Origin: Cephalopachus bancanus
Taxonomy: Eukaryota; Chordata; Mammalia; Primates; Tarsiidae
Assembly: GCA_027257055.1 (NCBI GenBank)
Contig: JAPVLO010000019.1
Span: 12,791,001 to 12,855,000 of the forward strand
DNA length: 64,000 nucleotides
Direction of reading: 5' to 3'
Below are positions 1 to 12,019 of the stretch, one piece after another. The translations under genes and the position numbers were made by a program. Each line of letters begins with the position of its first letter. Positions within the stretch are counted from its first letter, which is position 1. Below the pieces are notes generated by a model. The model made no database searches, was not told the origin of the DNA, and worked only from the letters and a program-made list of their open reading frames with translations.

Positions 1-925
1 CCCAGAGAAAGAGGAGAGTTTAAAAAGCACCATGAGGGTCGTGAGAAAGTGTAAGAGGCTGGGTGTGATGGTTCATGGAAAATGTACCCTCACTGTGTCT
101 TGGGGGGTTAAGAGCCAAAAGAGAATCTCCTGTGGGAGGAGTTTCCTCTTGTAGCAAAGCTGTAAAAGGACAATTGCTGTTCCAGAAACTGAATAAACAA
201 GGACCATGAAGAAGGTTCTAGTGGGGGTTTTGAAAAGGGCGAGGACTCAGGAGCCCTGTAAGAAAAACGTCGACAGCTGTGATTAGATCTGCTTTTGGTC
301 TCTTAGCTCTTCCCATCTGATTCCAAAGCCTTTACCTTTGATCAACTGTTCTTAAAGAGGAATCTTGGGTAATAACTGAATGAGAGTTGGTGTTAGAATC
401 TGGAAGCTGCAATGCTGTTAAACTAGACTCTTGCACTGTCCATGTGTTTGTGAAGATAGGTCACACAGGAGTAGAATGGGAAGTGTCTGAGACCTTAGCT
501 AAAGGTCTCATTCAACATACCATAATCCACAATAGAGAGTGGTGTCATGTGCATCTCTGGTGAAATCCCATATTGTGGGCATAAAGAGTCCCAGATAATC
601 ACCAGGTAGCTAACACCTGTCTAACACGAGGGACTAATAAACTGTGTTGGCTGTCCATGATTCTCAAGTAAATTTCACTAAGAAATTTTCCTTTTCAAAG
701 ATTAATTATGCATATTGTAATGTGGGAACAAACAAAAATAATTGCAAATATTTGATAAAAGATCTTTATGCCCAGAATTTAAGCATCTTTATTTAACATT
801 TAATATTCTGTTAGCTTATAAAGAGGAACCTGACACTTTGTGCTACAAGTGAAGCTAGAATTAATATCTGGGATTGGACATCTTCACTAAACTTCAAATT
901 TGTTAATAGAAATATGACTGGATAT
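1..925. other. Unclassified non-coding DNA
   Basis: I recognise no repeat family, RNA gene or exon here. The composition is ordinary, with no long reading frame. An old degraded retroviral internal region is possible because LTR pieces follow directly, but I cannot support it. Confidence 0.4.
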
Positions 926-1316
926 TGTCTCGGTCTGCTTGGACTGCCATAACAAAATATCATAAACTGTGTGATTTAAACAACAGACAAGTTCTGGAGC
1001 TTGGAAGTCTGAGATTAGTGTGGCAGCATGGTTTGTTTCTAATGAGGGCTGTCTTCTTGGCTTGCAGATGACCATCTTCTAATTGTTTACTCACAAGGCA
1101 GTGTGTTTGGGATGGTAAGTAGAGAAAGAAAGGAAGAGAGAGAGAGAGATCTCTCTGGTGTCTCCTTATATAGACACTAATACCATCATGAGAGCCCCAC
1201 CCTCATGATCTCACGTAAACCTAATCACCTCCAAAGGCTCTATCTCCAAATACCATTACATTAGGGATTAGCTTCAACCTGTGAAGTCTGGGAGACACAA
1301 TTCAGTGCATAACAGA
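926..1316 (-). mobile_element. MLT1-type LTR (ERVL-MaLR), minus strand
   Basis: On the plus strand the block runs from a TCTGCTTGGACTGCCATAAC-like start through a CCCTCATGATCTCAC core to a GGGAGACACAATTCAGTG end. This order is the reverse complement of the MLT1A-like solitary LTR of the mammalian MaLR group. A GA-rich run (AGGAAGAGAGAGAGAGAGAT) near 1132-1150 is a local expansion inside it. It is an old, diverged, non-coding fossil. The subfamily is from memory. Confidence 0.75.
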
Positions 1317-1465
1317 CGTCATTCAGGGCCCATGATTTCTCCCCAAAGGGAATTAATAAAAGTGTCCAGAAGACCTCTTCCTTTGAGGCAGTTGCTCAGT
1401 CATGCATGTGTACTGTGCTTACTCCTAAGGCCACTCCTTATACCAAATAAACTAGCATGTGGTAG

Positions 1466-1507
1466 GTGAAATAATGGCCCCCCAAAGATGTCCATGTTCT
1501 AATCTCT
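1466..1507 (+). repeat. Extra copy of the 5' end of a MaLR LTR
   Basis: About 42 nt (AATAATGGCCCCCCAAAGAT...) match the first 42 nt of the LTR that starts at 1544 (AATAATGGTTCCCTAAAGAT...). The similarity stops after CTAATCTC. It is either a partial duplication or the remnant of a second LTR. Confidence 0.6.
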
Positions 1508-1543
1508 ACTCTCAACACCAGGTAAAACAGCACAGCTGTGGGA

Positions 1544-2010
1544 TGCAAAATAATGGTTCCCTAAAGATATCCACGTCCTAATCTCCAGAACCTGTGACCT
1601 TACGTAAGGTAATATTGAATAGTTTTACCTTACACGGAAAAAAGGGATTTTGCAGATGTGATTAACTTAAGGATCTTGAAGTAGAAGTATTATTCTGGCA
1701 GGCCCAGTGTAAACACAAGGAGTCATATTAGAAGGAGTCAGAGGCAGAGAAGAAGATTCAGTGCAGAAACAAGGGTCAGAGGGATGTGGAGCCCAGAGTC
1801 AGGGAATTCAGGTAGCCTTTAGAGTCTAGAATGGGCAAGAAGGTGGATTCTTTTCTAATGGCTCCAGAAGGAACCTGGCTCTTCTGATATTTTGATTTTA
1901 GCCCACTAAAACCAGTTTTGGACTTCTGACCTCTAGAACTGTAAGATGATAACTGTGTGTTGTCTTAAGCCATTAGGATTGTTGCAGCAGAAAATAGGAA
2001 ACTAATTCAG
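1544..2010 (+). mobile_element. MaLR (MLT1-like) LTR, plus strand
   Basis: A diverged LTR with recognisable blocks in order: AATAATGG...CCTAATCTCC, TTTTGCAGATGTGATTAACTT, GGATCTTGAAG, GCTCCAGAAGGAACCTGGCT, TTGGACTTCTGACCTCTAGA and a terminal GCAGAAAATAGGAAACTAAT. These are characteristic of MLT1-group solo LTRs. It is followed directly by internal sequence, so this is the 5' LTR of a decayed provirus-like element. No coding capacity is visible. Confidence 0.7.
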
Positions 2011-2120
2011 GTTTTGGAAACTGGAAGTGGGATATTGCTGTAACATACACCTAAAATTGTGGAAGTGGCTGTGGAATTGACCAGTGAGCAGAGGCGGGAG
2101 GAATCTGAAGGACTGAGACA
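2011..2120 (+). mobile_element. MaLR internal region, 5' end
   Basis: Directly downstream of the LTR lies GGTTTTGGAAACTGGAAG, then GGGATATTGCTGTAACA and AAATTGTGGAAGTGGCTGTGG. This resembles the start of MST/MLT1 internal sequence as I know it. The match fades after about 100 nt and no gag-like frame is seen. Confidence 0.55.
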
Positions 2121-3248
2121 GAAACAAGCTCAAAACTTCACAGCAGGCTGAGCAAAGAGCCCAAGTAAAGACAGGAACCCTAAGTATGCTTGGCATGTTT
2201 AAAATAATGAAGTTTACAGAGCAGAGGCCCTAAGTAGACAGGCGCAGAGACATGGAGGAAGTGAAGAGGGGAAGACAAAGATACCTAGCAGGAAACTCAT
2301 GGGTTCTCCTGCAGCCAGGAGACTAAAGCTTGTGTGGCTCCCAGGATGAGAAGGGTGATAGAACATTCTTGTAAATGGTGCTTGCTTTATTTGGAGACCT
2401 GTATGGAAAATCTAATTTTTCCTCACTCAGGACATGGCTATAATTCAACTATTGAATAAACATAGCGTTAGTTGCTCTTTATTTTTCTCTAGACACATAT
2501 TCTTACTGGCCATATCATCCATTTGTGGTCAGTTTGAGAAATATTAATCAGACACCAGACAAAATTCTTAGATAACTCGTATGAATATCTTTTCAAAATA
2601 AAAGTTATTTGTGTAATCAGGTACACAATTTGGCTAGATGTTATAGAAAATCGCTAATTGCAGTTATGCTCAGTGGTCATTCCAGCAAAAAAAAAACTAT
2701 TTAAAAAAATCCAGTAGCATATGTCATTGCTATGTGCATAATATGTCACCTACAATAATTGCTAGATTAAAAACTGTGTTTACTTTATCCTTAGGTAAAT
2801 GTGTGATTCATCCAAATAATTTATGGTAATATTGGCTGGGAGAAGGCACAAGAATTAAAGACAAGAGCAAGGTCAGTGTTGATGTTCATTTCTTTTTTCT
2901 GAAAGTTTACTTCCTTTGGTTATCATAATCAGCACAGCAAGTGAACAATGAGAGGTGAGTAATTTCCAAATTGCTCAAAAATTGCTTTTTTGTTTTTTTA
3001 ATAAGATTTCTTTTTCAGACAATGTACTTTTATGACAATTTTTGATCATCCTTCCTCAAAAAAGTAAAGCCTAATAAAAAATATTGCATTTAAGTGCGTA
3101 TATATCTTAATAAATTTAGTATCACCATCCTAATTAGACAACTAAGTCTACGTATGACTATAAAATCTATAAGTTCTTTTGACATGTATTATAATTTCCA
3201 AAATCAAAACAGTTCTAATTAAAGATAAGCAAGGTCACATCAAGCAAT
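2121..3248. other. Unclassified AT-rich DNA
   Basis: The first part is purine-rich (GAGGAAGTGAAGAGGGG) and could be more MaLR internal sequence. The rest is AT-rich. I recognise no exon or RNA gene. Confidence 0.35.
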
Positions 3249-3264
3249 GGGAACTAAAGAATTT

Positions 3265-3557
3265 TTCTTTTTTTTTTTTTTTTGAGTTGGAGTCTCACTC
3301 AGTCACCCAGACTGGAGTGCAGTGGCCGCTCCTAGCCACTGCAGCCTTGACCTGCTGGGCTCCGGCGATCCTTCCGCCTCAGCCTTCCAAGTAGCCGGAA
3401 TTACAGGCGTGCACTACCACGCCCGGCTGATTTTTTGATTTATTGTAGAGATGAGGTCTCGCTGCCCAGGCGGGTCTCGAACCCGTGGGCTCAGGCAATC
3501 CACTCGCCTCAGCTTCCCAAAGGCGCGGGATTACAGGCTGATCCACCGAGCCCGGCT
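3265..3557 (-). mobile_element. Lineage-specific Alu, minus strand (5-nt-deletion subtype)
   Basis: A dimeric Alu begins with poly-T and ends at the GCCCGGC head. It is flanked by an imperfect direct repeat, GGAACTAAAGAATTT near 3249 and GGAACTATAGAATTT at 3558. It carries the GTCTCGCTGCCC form near 3457, the minus-strand view of GGGCAGCGAGAC, which lacks 5 nt relative to GGGCAACTTGGCGAGAC. It also carries the CTGATTTTTTGATT linker variant. Confidence 0.92.
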
Positions 3558-4517
3558 GGAACTATAGAATTTAATATGACAAAGATTATGTTTTTCTTAT
3601 ACCAGGTTGAAATACAAATAAGCAGAAACTTCAGTATCATAAAAGTTTCAATAAATGTTTTTAAAAATGTTTACACTGGTATAATTTTAAAGCCTCTTAC
3701 ATATAATAGCTTTTGAACATATTATTAAAGTACTAGCCCATATTATTTTATTGTAGCGATTAGGGATGTTTTGTTTTCTGATAGATATTAGAAAAGATTT
3801 GATTGCATAACAATTGCCTGCCATCTTTATGCAAATTTCCTTCACCTGGTAGAACATGTTCCCTAAAGACCTTAATAAGGTAGCACAGACTTTTTGTTAC
3901 AAATATCGATCTATTATTATTTTAATACTAAATTTAATTTTAAAATAATAGACATAAGAAGAATACAATTATTTTTAATGATTGTAATAATAATTTTAAT
4001 TAAAAATGCTATATCAAGAGCAGTAGGGGATAAAATTGATACATTTACTTGGATATTTAAGCCTTTCTTGATATTCCTTTGTATTTTATTACTATTACAG
4101 GAGTTTTTTCAGAATGAACAAGGAGAAACTCAAGAAATAGAATATATATATGTAATTCCTTGGCCCCTTCTGTCCCCGGCCTTTGAGTTAATGAGATTGT
4201 CCAGAATTATTTTTTTAACTTAACATCTTTTCTGCTCTCAGACCTGCCATCATTACTTCTTCCATGCAGCTAAGAACATGGATAATGGACACAATCCAAG
4301 CATTTTTATATTTCCCAGGAGTTAGGATGCCAGAGATGTAGTTTGGAATTTGCCTGACGGCTTCTCCATTTTGACAATTTCTAGGCTCAGGTGTGGGGCG
4401 GTATTAGCACTGGCCTGCCGCTGACTAAGAAACTGCCTTCTTTCTAAGTTCTCTGTCACATGGGTTGCTACTTGTGTTTTCAGGGTTCTGAAGTTCCTCA
4501 ACTTGCAGATTGTCTTT
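3558..4517. other. Unclassified AT-rich DNA
   Basis: Very AT-rich, with no repeat family or exon that I recognise. The open frame near 3894-4223 is a by-product of low GC and has no recognisable motif. Confidence 0.35.
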
Positions 4518-4533
4518 TAAAAAGATGTTTTCA

Positions 4534-4846
4534 GACAGAGCACGGTGGCTCAAGCCTGTAATCCCAGTACTTCTGGAGGCCGAGGCTGAGAGCATTACCT
4601 GAGCTTAGGGGTTTGAGAATAGCCTGGGCAACTTGGTGAGTCCTTGTCTCTACAATAAATGAAAAAATTGGCCAAGCATGGTAGAGCGTGCCTGTAGTTC
4701 TGGCTACTTGGAAGGCTGAGGTGGAAGAATCACCTGAGCCCAGCAGGTCAAGACTGTGGTGGTAGTGAGTGTGCCATTGCACTCCAGCCTGGGTTACAGA
4801 GTGAGACTCCAACTCGAAAAAAAAAAAAAAGGAAGAATGCTTTAGC
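4534..4846 (+). mobile_element. Alu, plus strand, with a short non-A 3' extension
   Basis: A dimeric Alu with a diverged left arm (GCACGGTGGCTCAAGCCTGT), the ACAATAAATGAAAAAATTGG linker and a CTCCAACTC tail. It is flanked by an exact 16-nt target-site duplication, TAAAAAGATGTTTTCA at 4518-4533 and 4847-4862. Between the A-run and the downstream duplication lie 16 extra nt (GGAAGAATGCTTTAGC, 4831-4846). These must have entered with the element, as a short 3' transduction or tail addition. Confidence 0.92.
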
Positions 4847-4931
4847 TAAAAAGATGTTTTCATAAACTACAAACAAATTATGTGTATATATGCAACATGA
4901 TAATATGATTACATATTTTATATAATATATA

Positions 4932-5250
4932 CAGTAGTACCCCTTAACTGTGGCGGATATGTTCCAAGATCCCCAGGAATGTCTGAAACCATGAATGGTA
5001 CCTAAGCCTGTCTATACTGATTTTTCCTATACATACGTTCTTATGAGAACATTTAATTTGTAAATTAGGGGTCGTAAGAAATTAACAACAATAATAAAAT
5101 GAAACAATTGTAACAATATGCTGTAAAAAAAGTTATGTGAATGTGGTCTCTCTTTCAAAATATCTTATACTATAATCACCTATTTTTGGTGACCATGGGT
5201 AACTGAAACTGTGGAAAGAGAAACCACGGATAAGGGAGGAACACTCTACC
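4932..5250. mobile_element. Non-autonomous Tigger/MER2-like DNA transposon
   Basis: The left end reads CAGTAGTACCCCTTAACTGTGG. The right end reads CCACGGATAAGGGAGGAAC, which is an imperfect inverted repeat of it. Interior blocks such as ATATGTTCCAAGATCCCCAG, TTTTTCCTATACATACGT and AAGTTATGTGAATGTGGTCT fit a pogo-group MITE of eutherian age. No transposase is present. The exact family name is uncertain. Confidence 0.75.
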
Positions 5251-5361
5251 TATATTACTGAAGAGTTCTCAACTTTTGGTTTTCTTTACATTTGGCAATG
5301 TAAGAATTTGCTCAACCTTAGGAAATAACATTCAACTCTATATCCATCCTATTTTTAGAAC

Positions 5362-5552
5362 TCTAATACTTCAGACTCAAATATGCATACAAATTACCTG
5401 GAGAATGCACCTTGTTAAATCACCTAGTTAAAACGCAAATTCCCACTAAATAGTTCTGAGACGAAAGGCTGAGATTCGGGCTTTCTTGCAAGTTCCCAGG
5501 TGATGCCATGCTGGTAGTCCAAGGGTCACACTTTTAGTGCCACGTCTTAAAC
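5362..5552 (+). mobile_element. MER5A-like hAT MITE, plus strand
   Basis: Diverged copy with AAATTACCTGGAGAATGCAC, CTTGTTAAATCACC, CAAGTTCCCAGGTGATGCCA and a GGTCACACTTTTAG right end, in MER5A order. It abuts a second copy in the opposite orientation. Confidence 0.65.
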
Positions 5553-5735
5553 AGTAGTTCTTAAAGTGTGTCCTTGGACCAGCAGCAGAAGTATCACCTG
5601 GAAACTTACTGGAAATACAACTTCTCAGAACCCATTCCAGAACTACTAAATGAGAAATTCTGGAGGTGGGGCCCAGAAATCTGTTTCCGGCAATTCTGAT
5701 ATACTCTGTAACTTGAGAACCTCTGACTTAGAGTA
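5553..5735 (-). mobile_element. MER5A-like hAT MITE, minus strand
   Basis: CAGTAGTTCTTAAAGTGTGT, GGACCAGCAGCAGAAGTATC, GGAGGTGGGGCCCAGAAATC and TTGAGAACCTCTGA are the blocks of MER5A read in reverse. It is better preserved than its neighbour. Confidence 0.75.
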
Positions 5736-6449
<714 letters not shown>

Positions 6450-6689
6450 GGATGTTCTTCGATTGCTCCCAACTTCTTTGCCAAATGGGAAGCAAGAGCA
6501 TCCGCATAAGTGAGGAGAAGGGAAAAGGTGTGAGAGAAACATTTAGGAGACTAGAAGCATGAACAGGCTTGAGAAAGGTAGCATGGTTGTCTTGTAGCAT
6601 TTAAGGGCTGATTCTTTGTGGTAATTGTATTAATAGAGTAAGCAAATTGTTACTATCAAACAACCTGTAAATATCAGAGAGGTAATAAA

Positions 6690-7071
6690 GTTTTCTTCTT
6701 CTTCTTCCTCCTCTTCTTCCTCCTCTTCCTTCTCCTCCTCCTCCTCCTCCTCTTCTTCTTCTTCTTCTTCTTCTTCTTCTTCTTCTTCTTCTTCTTCTTC
6801 TTCTTCTTCTTCTTCTTCTTCTTCTTCTTCTTCTTCTTCTTCTTCTTCTTCTTCTTCTTCTTCTTCTTCTTCTTCTTCTTCTTCTTCTTCTTCTTCTTCT
6901 TCTTCTTCTTTCTTCTTCTTCTTCTTCTTCTTCTTCTTCTTCTTCTTCTTCTTCTTCTTCTTCTTCTTCTTCTTCTTCTTCTTCTTCTTCTTCTTCTTCT
7001 TCTTCTTCTTCTTCTTCTTCTTCTTCTTCTTCTTCTTCTTCTTCTTCTTCTTCTTCTTCTTCTTCTTCTTC
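6690..7071. repeat. (TTC/GAA)n microsatellite, about 380 bp
   Basis: An impure TTC/TCC segment (6690-6751) leads into an apparently perfect TTC run of about 53 units (6752-6910). A one-T insertion near 6910-6911 interrupts it. A second run of about 53 units continues to 7071. Long GAA/TTC tracts can form intramolecular triplexes and impede replication and transcription, as known for the FXN intron repeat. The poly-Glu, poly-Lys and poly-Arg frames across it are artefacts. Confidence 0.97.
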
Positions 7072-9263
7072 CTGTTACATTCCAAAGTGGTTTAGGGTGA
7101 GGAGGTGCTTTTCTCCATACAGTCTTGTCAAGTGCCTCCAATCACTCCCTCCATATGCCACTCCCAACTTCAAATTTCTTCACGGAGTCATCCAAGAAAG
7201 ACAGAAAGAGGATTTTTAGGGTCAGCCTGGGGAGTGATATACATCACTTTTGCACACATTTCACCTACCAGAAATTACTCCTGGGACTCTGCCAGCTGTT
7301 GAGAAAACTAGAAATTGTAGTCAGGCTGTTTGCAAAGCTGGGTCTGACCAACATGGAACTTTACAGAATAAACACAAAGAAGCAAGTGAGAGGCAAAGAA
7401 GCAGGGGGTGTGAACCACCAGGTGAATATTGAAATTGACATTTGAATTCAATTTGAAAAAGGCAAGTGAGGAGAGGGGTGAAGGAAATGACTGGGTGGCA
7501 AGATCAATGGACTTTTAAAATTTTAAAGCGTAATTCTTTGATAATGTAGCAAAGGTTAAAAGAACTATCTGAGGGTAAATTATGTTTTCAAGTTCCATTG
7601 ATGGCTATCACATTTGTCTAAGTAGCCAAAGCCTGAATAAAATAGCCAAGCCAGTTCTCCGGTTACTGATTTCTGCAAGATTAAAAATAGAAAAGAAAAA
7701 AAAAACAGTAATAGGTATTTGAAGAACAGAGGACTTTATGTTCTCTTTGATGATGATCCATTAAAATATTTTGCCCATGGTTTCTCATTCACTTAATTTG
7801 CATTCCTTTTATTCTCCAAAGAAATAGGACACAGGATGCAAAACTACTTTTATTGGTTTTCTTGTCAAGGTTTTAGGGACATCCAACTTAGACGAGAAGT
7901 TTTAATTGTATTGTCAGCAGGCATTAAAGTGCATCTTGAGTTGAAATGTATTTGCTGCCATGAATATAAATCTTACAAACAAATAAGTACTTGATGTAAA
8001 ATTATCTGTTTCTACAGCTAGAGGATTGTAGACTAAAAGGTTCAAAAGAATCACAAACCGCAAACATTTAGAAGATGTCTTGGGACGTAACAACATCCAG
8101 GAGACTATGTATGTTCTCATCCTATGGGAACTGAAATCGAAAGAAATGAGAGTGTACACATTGATAGAAGTACTAGTCGCACAATTTAGAAAAAAGTTTT
8201 GGTTCTATTATATTTATTTTCCTCTTAAATAAATAGTCTTAGGGATAGCTGCAGGTAACTATAGACTTGTGATTGTTACAGGAACCAATGACAATCAATT
8301 GACTCTCAAGTTACATCTACCTCAGTTAATTTTTCACTGAGAAAATACTTGTACTCCTGGCTATCTGTATCTCAAGAATTGCCATTTGTCCCCAAAAGGA
8401 CAGCTTACTGAGGGTAGAAGGACAGTGGATATTCAAATAGACCCCAGTGGTAGAAAATGAACAGAAGCTTACTACTAATACTTTGTGAATGGTGAGTGCT
8501 TAAACATGTTATACTTTATTTCATTGGTTCCAATATCTCACAGGAAGTAAGGCATACTATGATTTTATATAACACTAAGAAAGAAAAAAATTCTATTGAT
8601 CCAGGATACTATGTTCTTCTATCACTTGGAATTTACATTTTATACTTTCTGGAAGATTCATTTAGATTTAGATACCGTGTAATCAACCAAAGGAAAATAT
8701 ATTGGAACTAGATTGGTTAAAATGCTCCTGAAAGTTCTTCTAATTCGAAGTTTGACTCATCTGAAATAGCCACTCAAGGTAGCTGAGTTCTCTGAGTCAT
8801 TAACATTATTGGTGATGCGGCATTTCTTTAAAAAACAAAAAATGTCACTCCTGTCTCTGGGGTTTTCTTCTGAGTTTTTAATACTATTCTGCAAGTTCTG
8901 ATACCGGTTCTTTCTTGAGCTTACCAGAAGGTATCATAATTGCCTTACAACTGCCCTCTGGTTGGGAATGTGCTGTAAATTTTAAGGCACATTTTATTTT
9001 AGAGTAAAAATGATATAAAATATAAGAATGTAAATGATTCTAAAAATGTGTCATTTTAATATTTTAATCTATGAAATGTAATGTGTGGAGGAAATGGAAT
9101 CATTTTAACTCAACAAATTTGTATTGAGCCCCTCCTAACTATACACTCCTGGGACAGATCAAGATCGCTTATTAACCCTGATATGAGAGAGTTTTCCTTT
9201 AGTCATTCAATATTATTCTTCAATCATTCAGTCTTAGTGCTCACTATCAAAGTATTATGTTGA
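7072..9263. other. Mostly unclassified DNA
   Basis: The segment near 7230-7400 (CACTTTTGCACACATTTCA and GAAATTGTAGTCAGGCTG) has the look of an old interspersed repeat, but I cannot name it. The rest is AT-rich with no exon, RNA gene or clear repeat. Confidence 0.35.
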
Positions 9264-9485
9264 GGCGGTATAATGAAGTAGTGAAGAGTGCAGTCTCTGC
9301 GCCAGTCTACTTAGGTCTCAATTCTAGCTCTGCTATTACGAGTTTTGTGATGTTAAGCAAGTTACTTAACCTCTCTGTGTCTTAGTTTCTTCATCATAAT
9401 CGTATCTGCCTCATTGGATAATTGTGAGGACTAAATGAACTAATATTTACAAAGTATTTAGAATAGTGCCTGGACATAGTATTAT
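9264..9485 (+). mobile_element. MIR SINE, plus strand
   Basis: Blocks in MIR order: AGTAGTGAAGAGTGCAG, CTAGCTCTGCTATTACGAG, the core CAAGTTACTTAACCTCTCTG, GTCTTAGTTTCTTCATC, AATTGTGAGGACTAAATGA and GAATAGTGCCTGGACATAGT. It is nearly full length and old. Confidence 0.9.
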
Positions 9486-10232
9486 TCTAGTTCTATATTA
9501 GAAAACTATGCTCATTTTATCTTTTGAAATTTAATTTAAAGAAGTTACTCATTGGTATTTAGTCTCACATCTCTTAACTAAGAGATTAAGAACTCAGTTT
9601 AATGTTTGACTTGTAGTTATGTTTAGTTTTTCTATGTCTCTCTGTGTGTGTATGTCATTATTCCTACTAAGTTCTATGATAAAAACAGTAGCAATATCTT
9701 TGTTGGAAGGATGGAAACACAAGACCTCCAAAATAAATTTATATTTTTGCACAGCCTGATCCCTTGCAGGAAAATATGAGTCACAAATAGAGGAAGTGAG
9801 GAAGATGAGTTTTCAACTTACAAAGATATGAATATTGATGCCTCATTTTTAACCACCCCATGCAATGCATTGATAGTACATATAAATTTGATTCAACAGT
9901 TGGCTGATTTTTTTCTGGGGATTTGGATGCCAGTGCACTTTAAGTGATTTAATTTATTCAAGTTGACAAATATTTATTTGTTCAGAAGTTGAATGAAAAA
10001 TGTATATTCATGTTTACACACATTCATATATCAGTCTTTTTTGTCTATTTAATTATTTAAAAAGTTGCCTTATCCAAAGTTTTTCTTTTTGAGAACATGA
10101 AAATTTCAGCTGATCTGTGGACTTAGAAATTTATCAACATTCAATATTTTAAAAGTGGGAAATCTTGCCAAATAACTAATGGCACAAAATATTCATGAAT
10201 ACTTTGTCATAAGCTGAAAACCAGATGATATA
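9486..10232. other. Unclassified AT-rich DNA
   Basis: Nothing recognisable. There is a short TG-rich stretch near 9640. Confidence 0.35.
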
Positions 10233-11230
10233 GAATTCAAGCATATATTAAGTACCTACTGTATACTTAATAGTAAAGTAGCGTGTATACTGTTTTGCTG
10301 AGTGTGAGAGAAATATAAGCCATGTTAGTTATAATAAATTGTTTATCAGCTAGTCAATAGGAAAATACATCATGAAACAAATAAAATAAGCATACACAAA
10401 TTAAATGCTACTATAATTATAGGACTATTGATAGGTAATAAGACAATGCGTTATAATAATAAAATATATTAATTGAACAATAAACTGTTAGTAAGTACTT
10501 AGTACATAAAAATGTCTGGAGCAGCTGGGATCGGTGGTTCAGCCTGTAATCCCGCACCTTTGGGAGGCTGAGGTGAATGGATTGCTTGAGCCCGCAGGTT
10601 CGAGACCCGCCTGGGCAACTTGGCGAGACCTCGTCTCTACAATAAATCAAAAATTAGCTGGGCGTGGTAGCGCGCCTGTAGTTCCAGCTACTTGGAAGGC
10701 TGAGGCGGAAGGATCGCCAGAGCCCAGCAGGTCGAGTCTGCGGTGGCTGGGAGCGGCCACTGCACTCCAGTCTGGGCAACAGTGTGAGACTCCAACTCAA
10801 AAAAAAAAATGTCTGGAGCTTTGTGAGATTTCGAGGAAGGTATTACAGAGGAGGTGAATCTTAAGGATGGTCAGGATATTAATAGAGAGATAGTATAAGA
10901 GAATTTTAACAGGAGACAAAGAGAAGTAAACCCATAGACATACTCATGGGGGGTCCTTGGGGGTGGGATAGGGAGAGATCATAAGAAAATCAGCATCCCA
11001 AATCAGAGTTTCTGAAGGATATAATAAGGAGTAATATTTAATATTTAAAATGGAGTCAAATTTTAGAGACCCTTAAGATGTAGATGTGCTTTCATTGAAT
11101 ACAGTAGACTATTAAGTGAGCTTGCAAATTCTTGAATCGACCAGTAGTAGGATAAAGCTCAAGTCAACAGCAATATGCAAGAGAGACTCAAGAGGGGAAA
11201 GAAAGGACACAGGAATAGCAATTAGAACTG
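10233..11230 (-). mobile_element. L2 LINE fragment, minus strand, split by an Alu
   Basis: Read on the plus strand, the L2 3' end appears first (TTAAGTACCTACTGTATACT). More internal blocks follow after the Alu, such as GAGGAGGTGAATCTTAAGGA and AGCTCAAGTCAACAGCAATA. It is heavily diverged and assigned by block order. The Alu at 10523-10809 interrupts it, so the L2 is older. Confidence 0.55.
10523..10809 (+). mobile_element. Lineage-specific Alu, plus strand (no 5-nt deletion)
   Basis: A dimeric Alu flanked by an exact 15-nt duplication, AAAAATGTCTGGAGC, at 10508-10522 and 10805-10819. It retains GGGCAACTTGGCGAGACC and the AAAAATTAGCTGGG linker, the ancestral state of the younger family. Confidence 0.95.
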
Positions 11231-11701
11231 GAAACAGAAGTATCTGTCAGTGATCTCTGCAGGGTAATCTTTACCCGTTCCCAGGACAAATGTTCGACAG
11301 AGTTGTGCCTTTCTAATGTTCAGCAATTCCCATTTCTTATGGCATTCCAGCTATCATTTTCTTGTCCTTTGAACAATGAGTTCAAATCTCTTGATTCAGA
11401 TAAATTATATTTTAGTCCCTTATTAAAGAACTTTCAGACAGTATAACTAAATGTTTTCTAAAGGTGAGAGCTACAAATTATAGAATAGCAAACTTGGCAT
11501 TGTTTCTAAGGAAAATTCCAGAATAAATTATATAGAGCAATTAATATGGTAGAAGTTCTATTTAAGTGCCAACATGGACCCATAAATAGCAAGTCATCAA
11601 ACCTAATTGTCTTTTCTGGCAGGGTTGTCAGAAGAAGGAGGAAAAGCTACTAGATGTCTTGAGTCCAAATTTCAGCGAGGCGATTTACTTAGTGTATTGG
11701 G
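11231..11701. other. Unclassified DNA
   Basis: No repeat, exon or RNA gene recognised. Confidence 0.35.
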
Positions 11702-11711
11702 TGAGCTTTTC

Positions 11712-12005
11712 TTTTCCTTTTTTTTGAGTTGGAGTCTCACTCTGTCACCCAGACTGGAGTGCAGTGGCCGCTCCCGGCCACCGCAGCCTCGACCTGCTGG
11801 GCTCTGGCGATCTTTCCTCCTCAGCCTTCTGAGTAGCCAGAATTACAGGTGCACACTACCACGCCCGGCTAACTTTTTGATTTTACTGTAGAGATGAGGT
11901 CTCGCCAAGTTGCCCAGGCGGGTCTCAAACCCATGGGCTCAGGCAATCCACTCACCTCAGCCTCCCAAAGGCGCGGGATTACAGGCTGAGCCACCGAGCC
12001 CAGCT
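11712..12005 (-). mobile_element. Lineage-specific Alu, minus strand
   Basis: An interrupted poly-T tail, then TTGAGTTGGAGTCTCACTCT and a GAGCCCAGCT 5' end. The target-site duplication is TGAGCTTTTC at 11702 and 12010. It has GTCTCGCCAAGTTGCCC, so it lacks the 5-nt deletion. Confidence 0.92.
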
Positions 12006-12019
12006 TGGTTGAGCTTTTC

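Noticed and set aside
6630..7141. Long minus-strand frames of poly-Lys, poly-Glu and poly-Arg
   Set aside because: They are translations of the TTC/GAA microsatellite in different frames, with no non-repeat domain.
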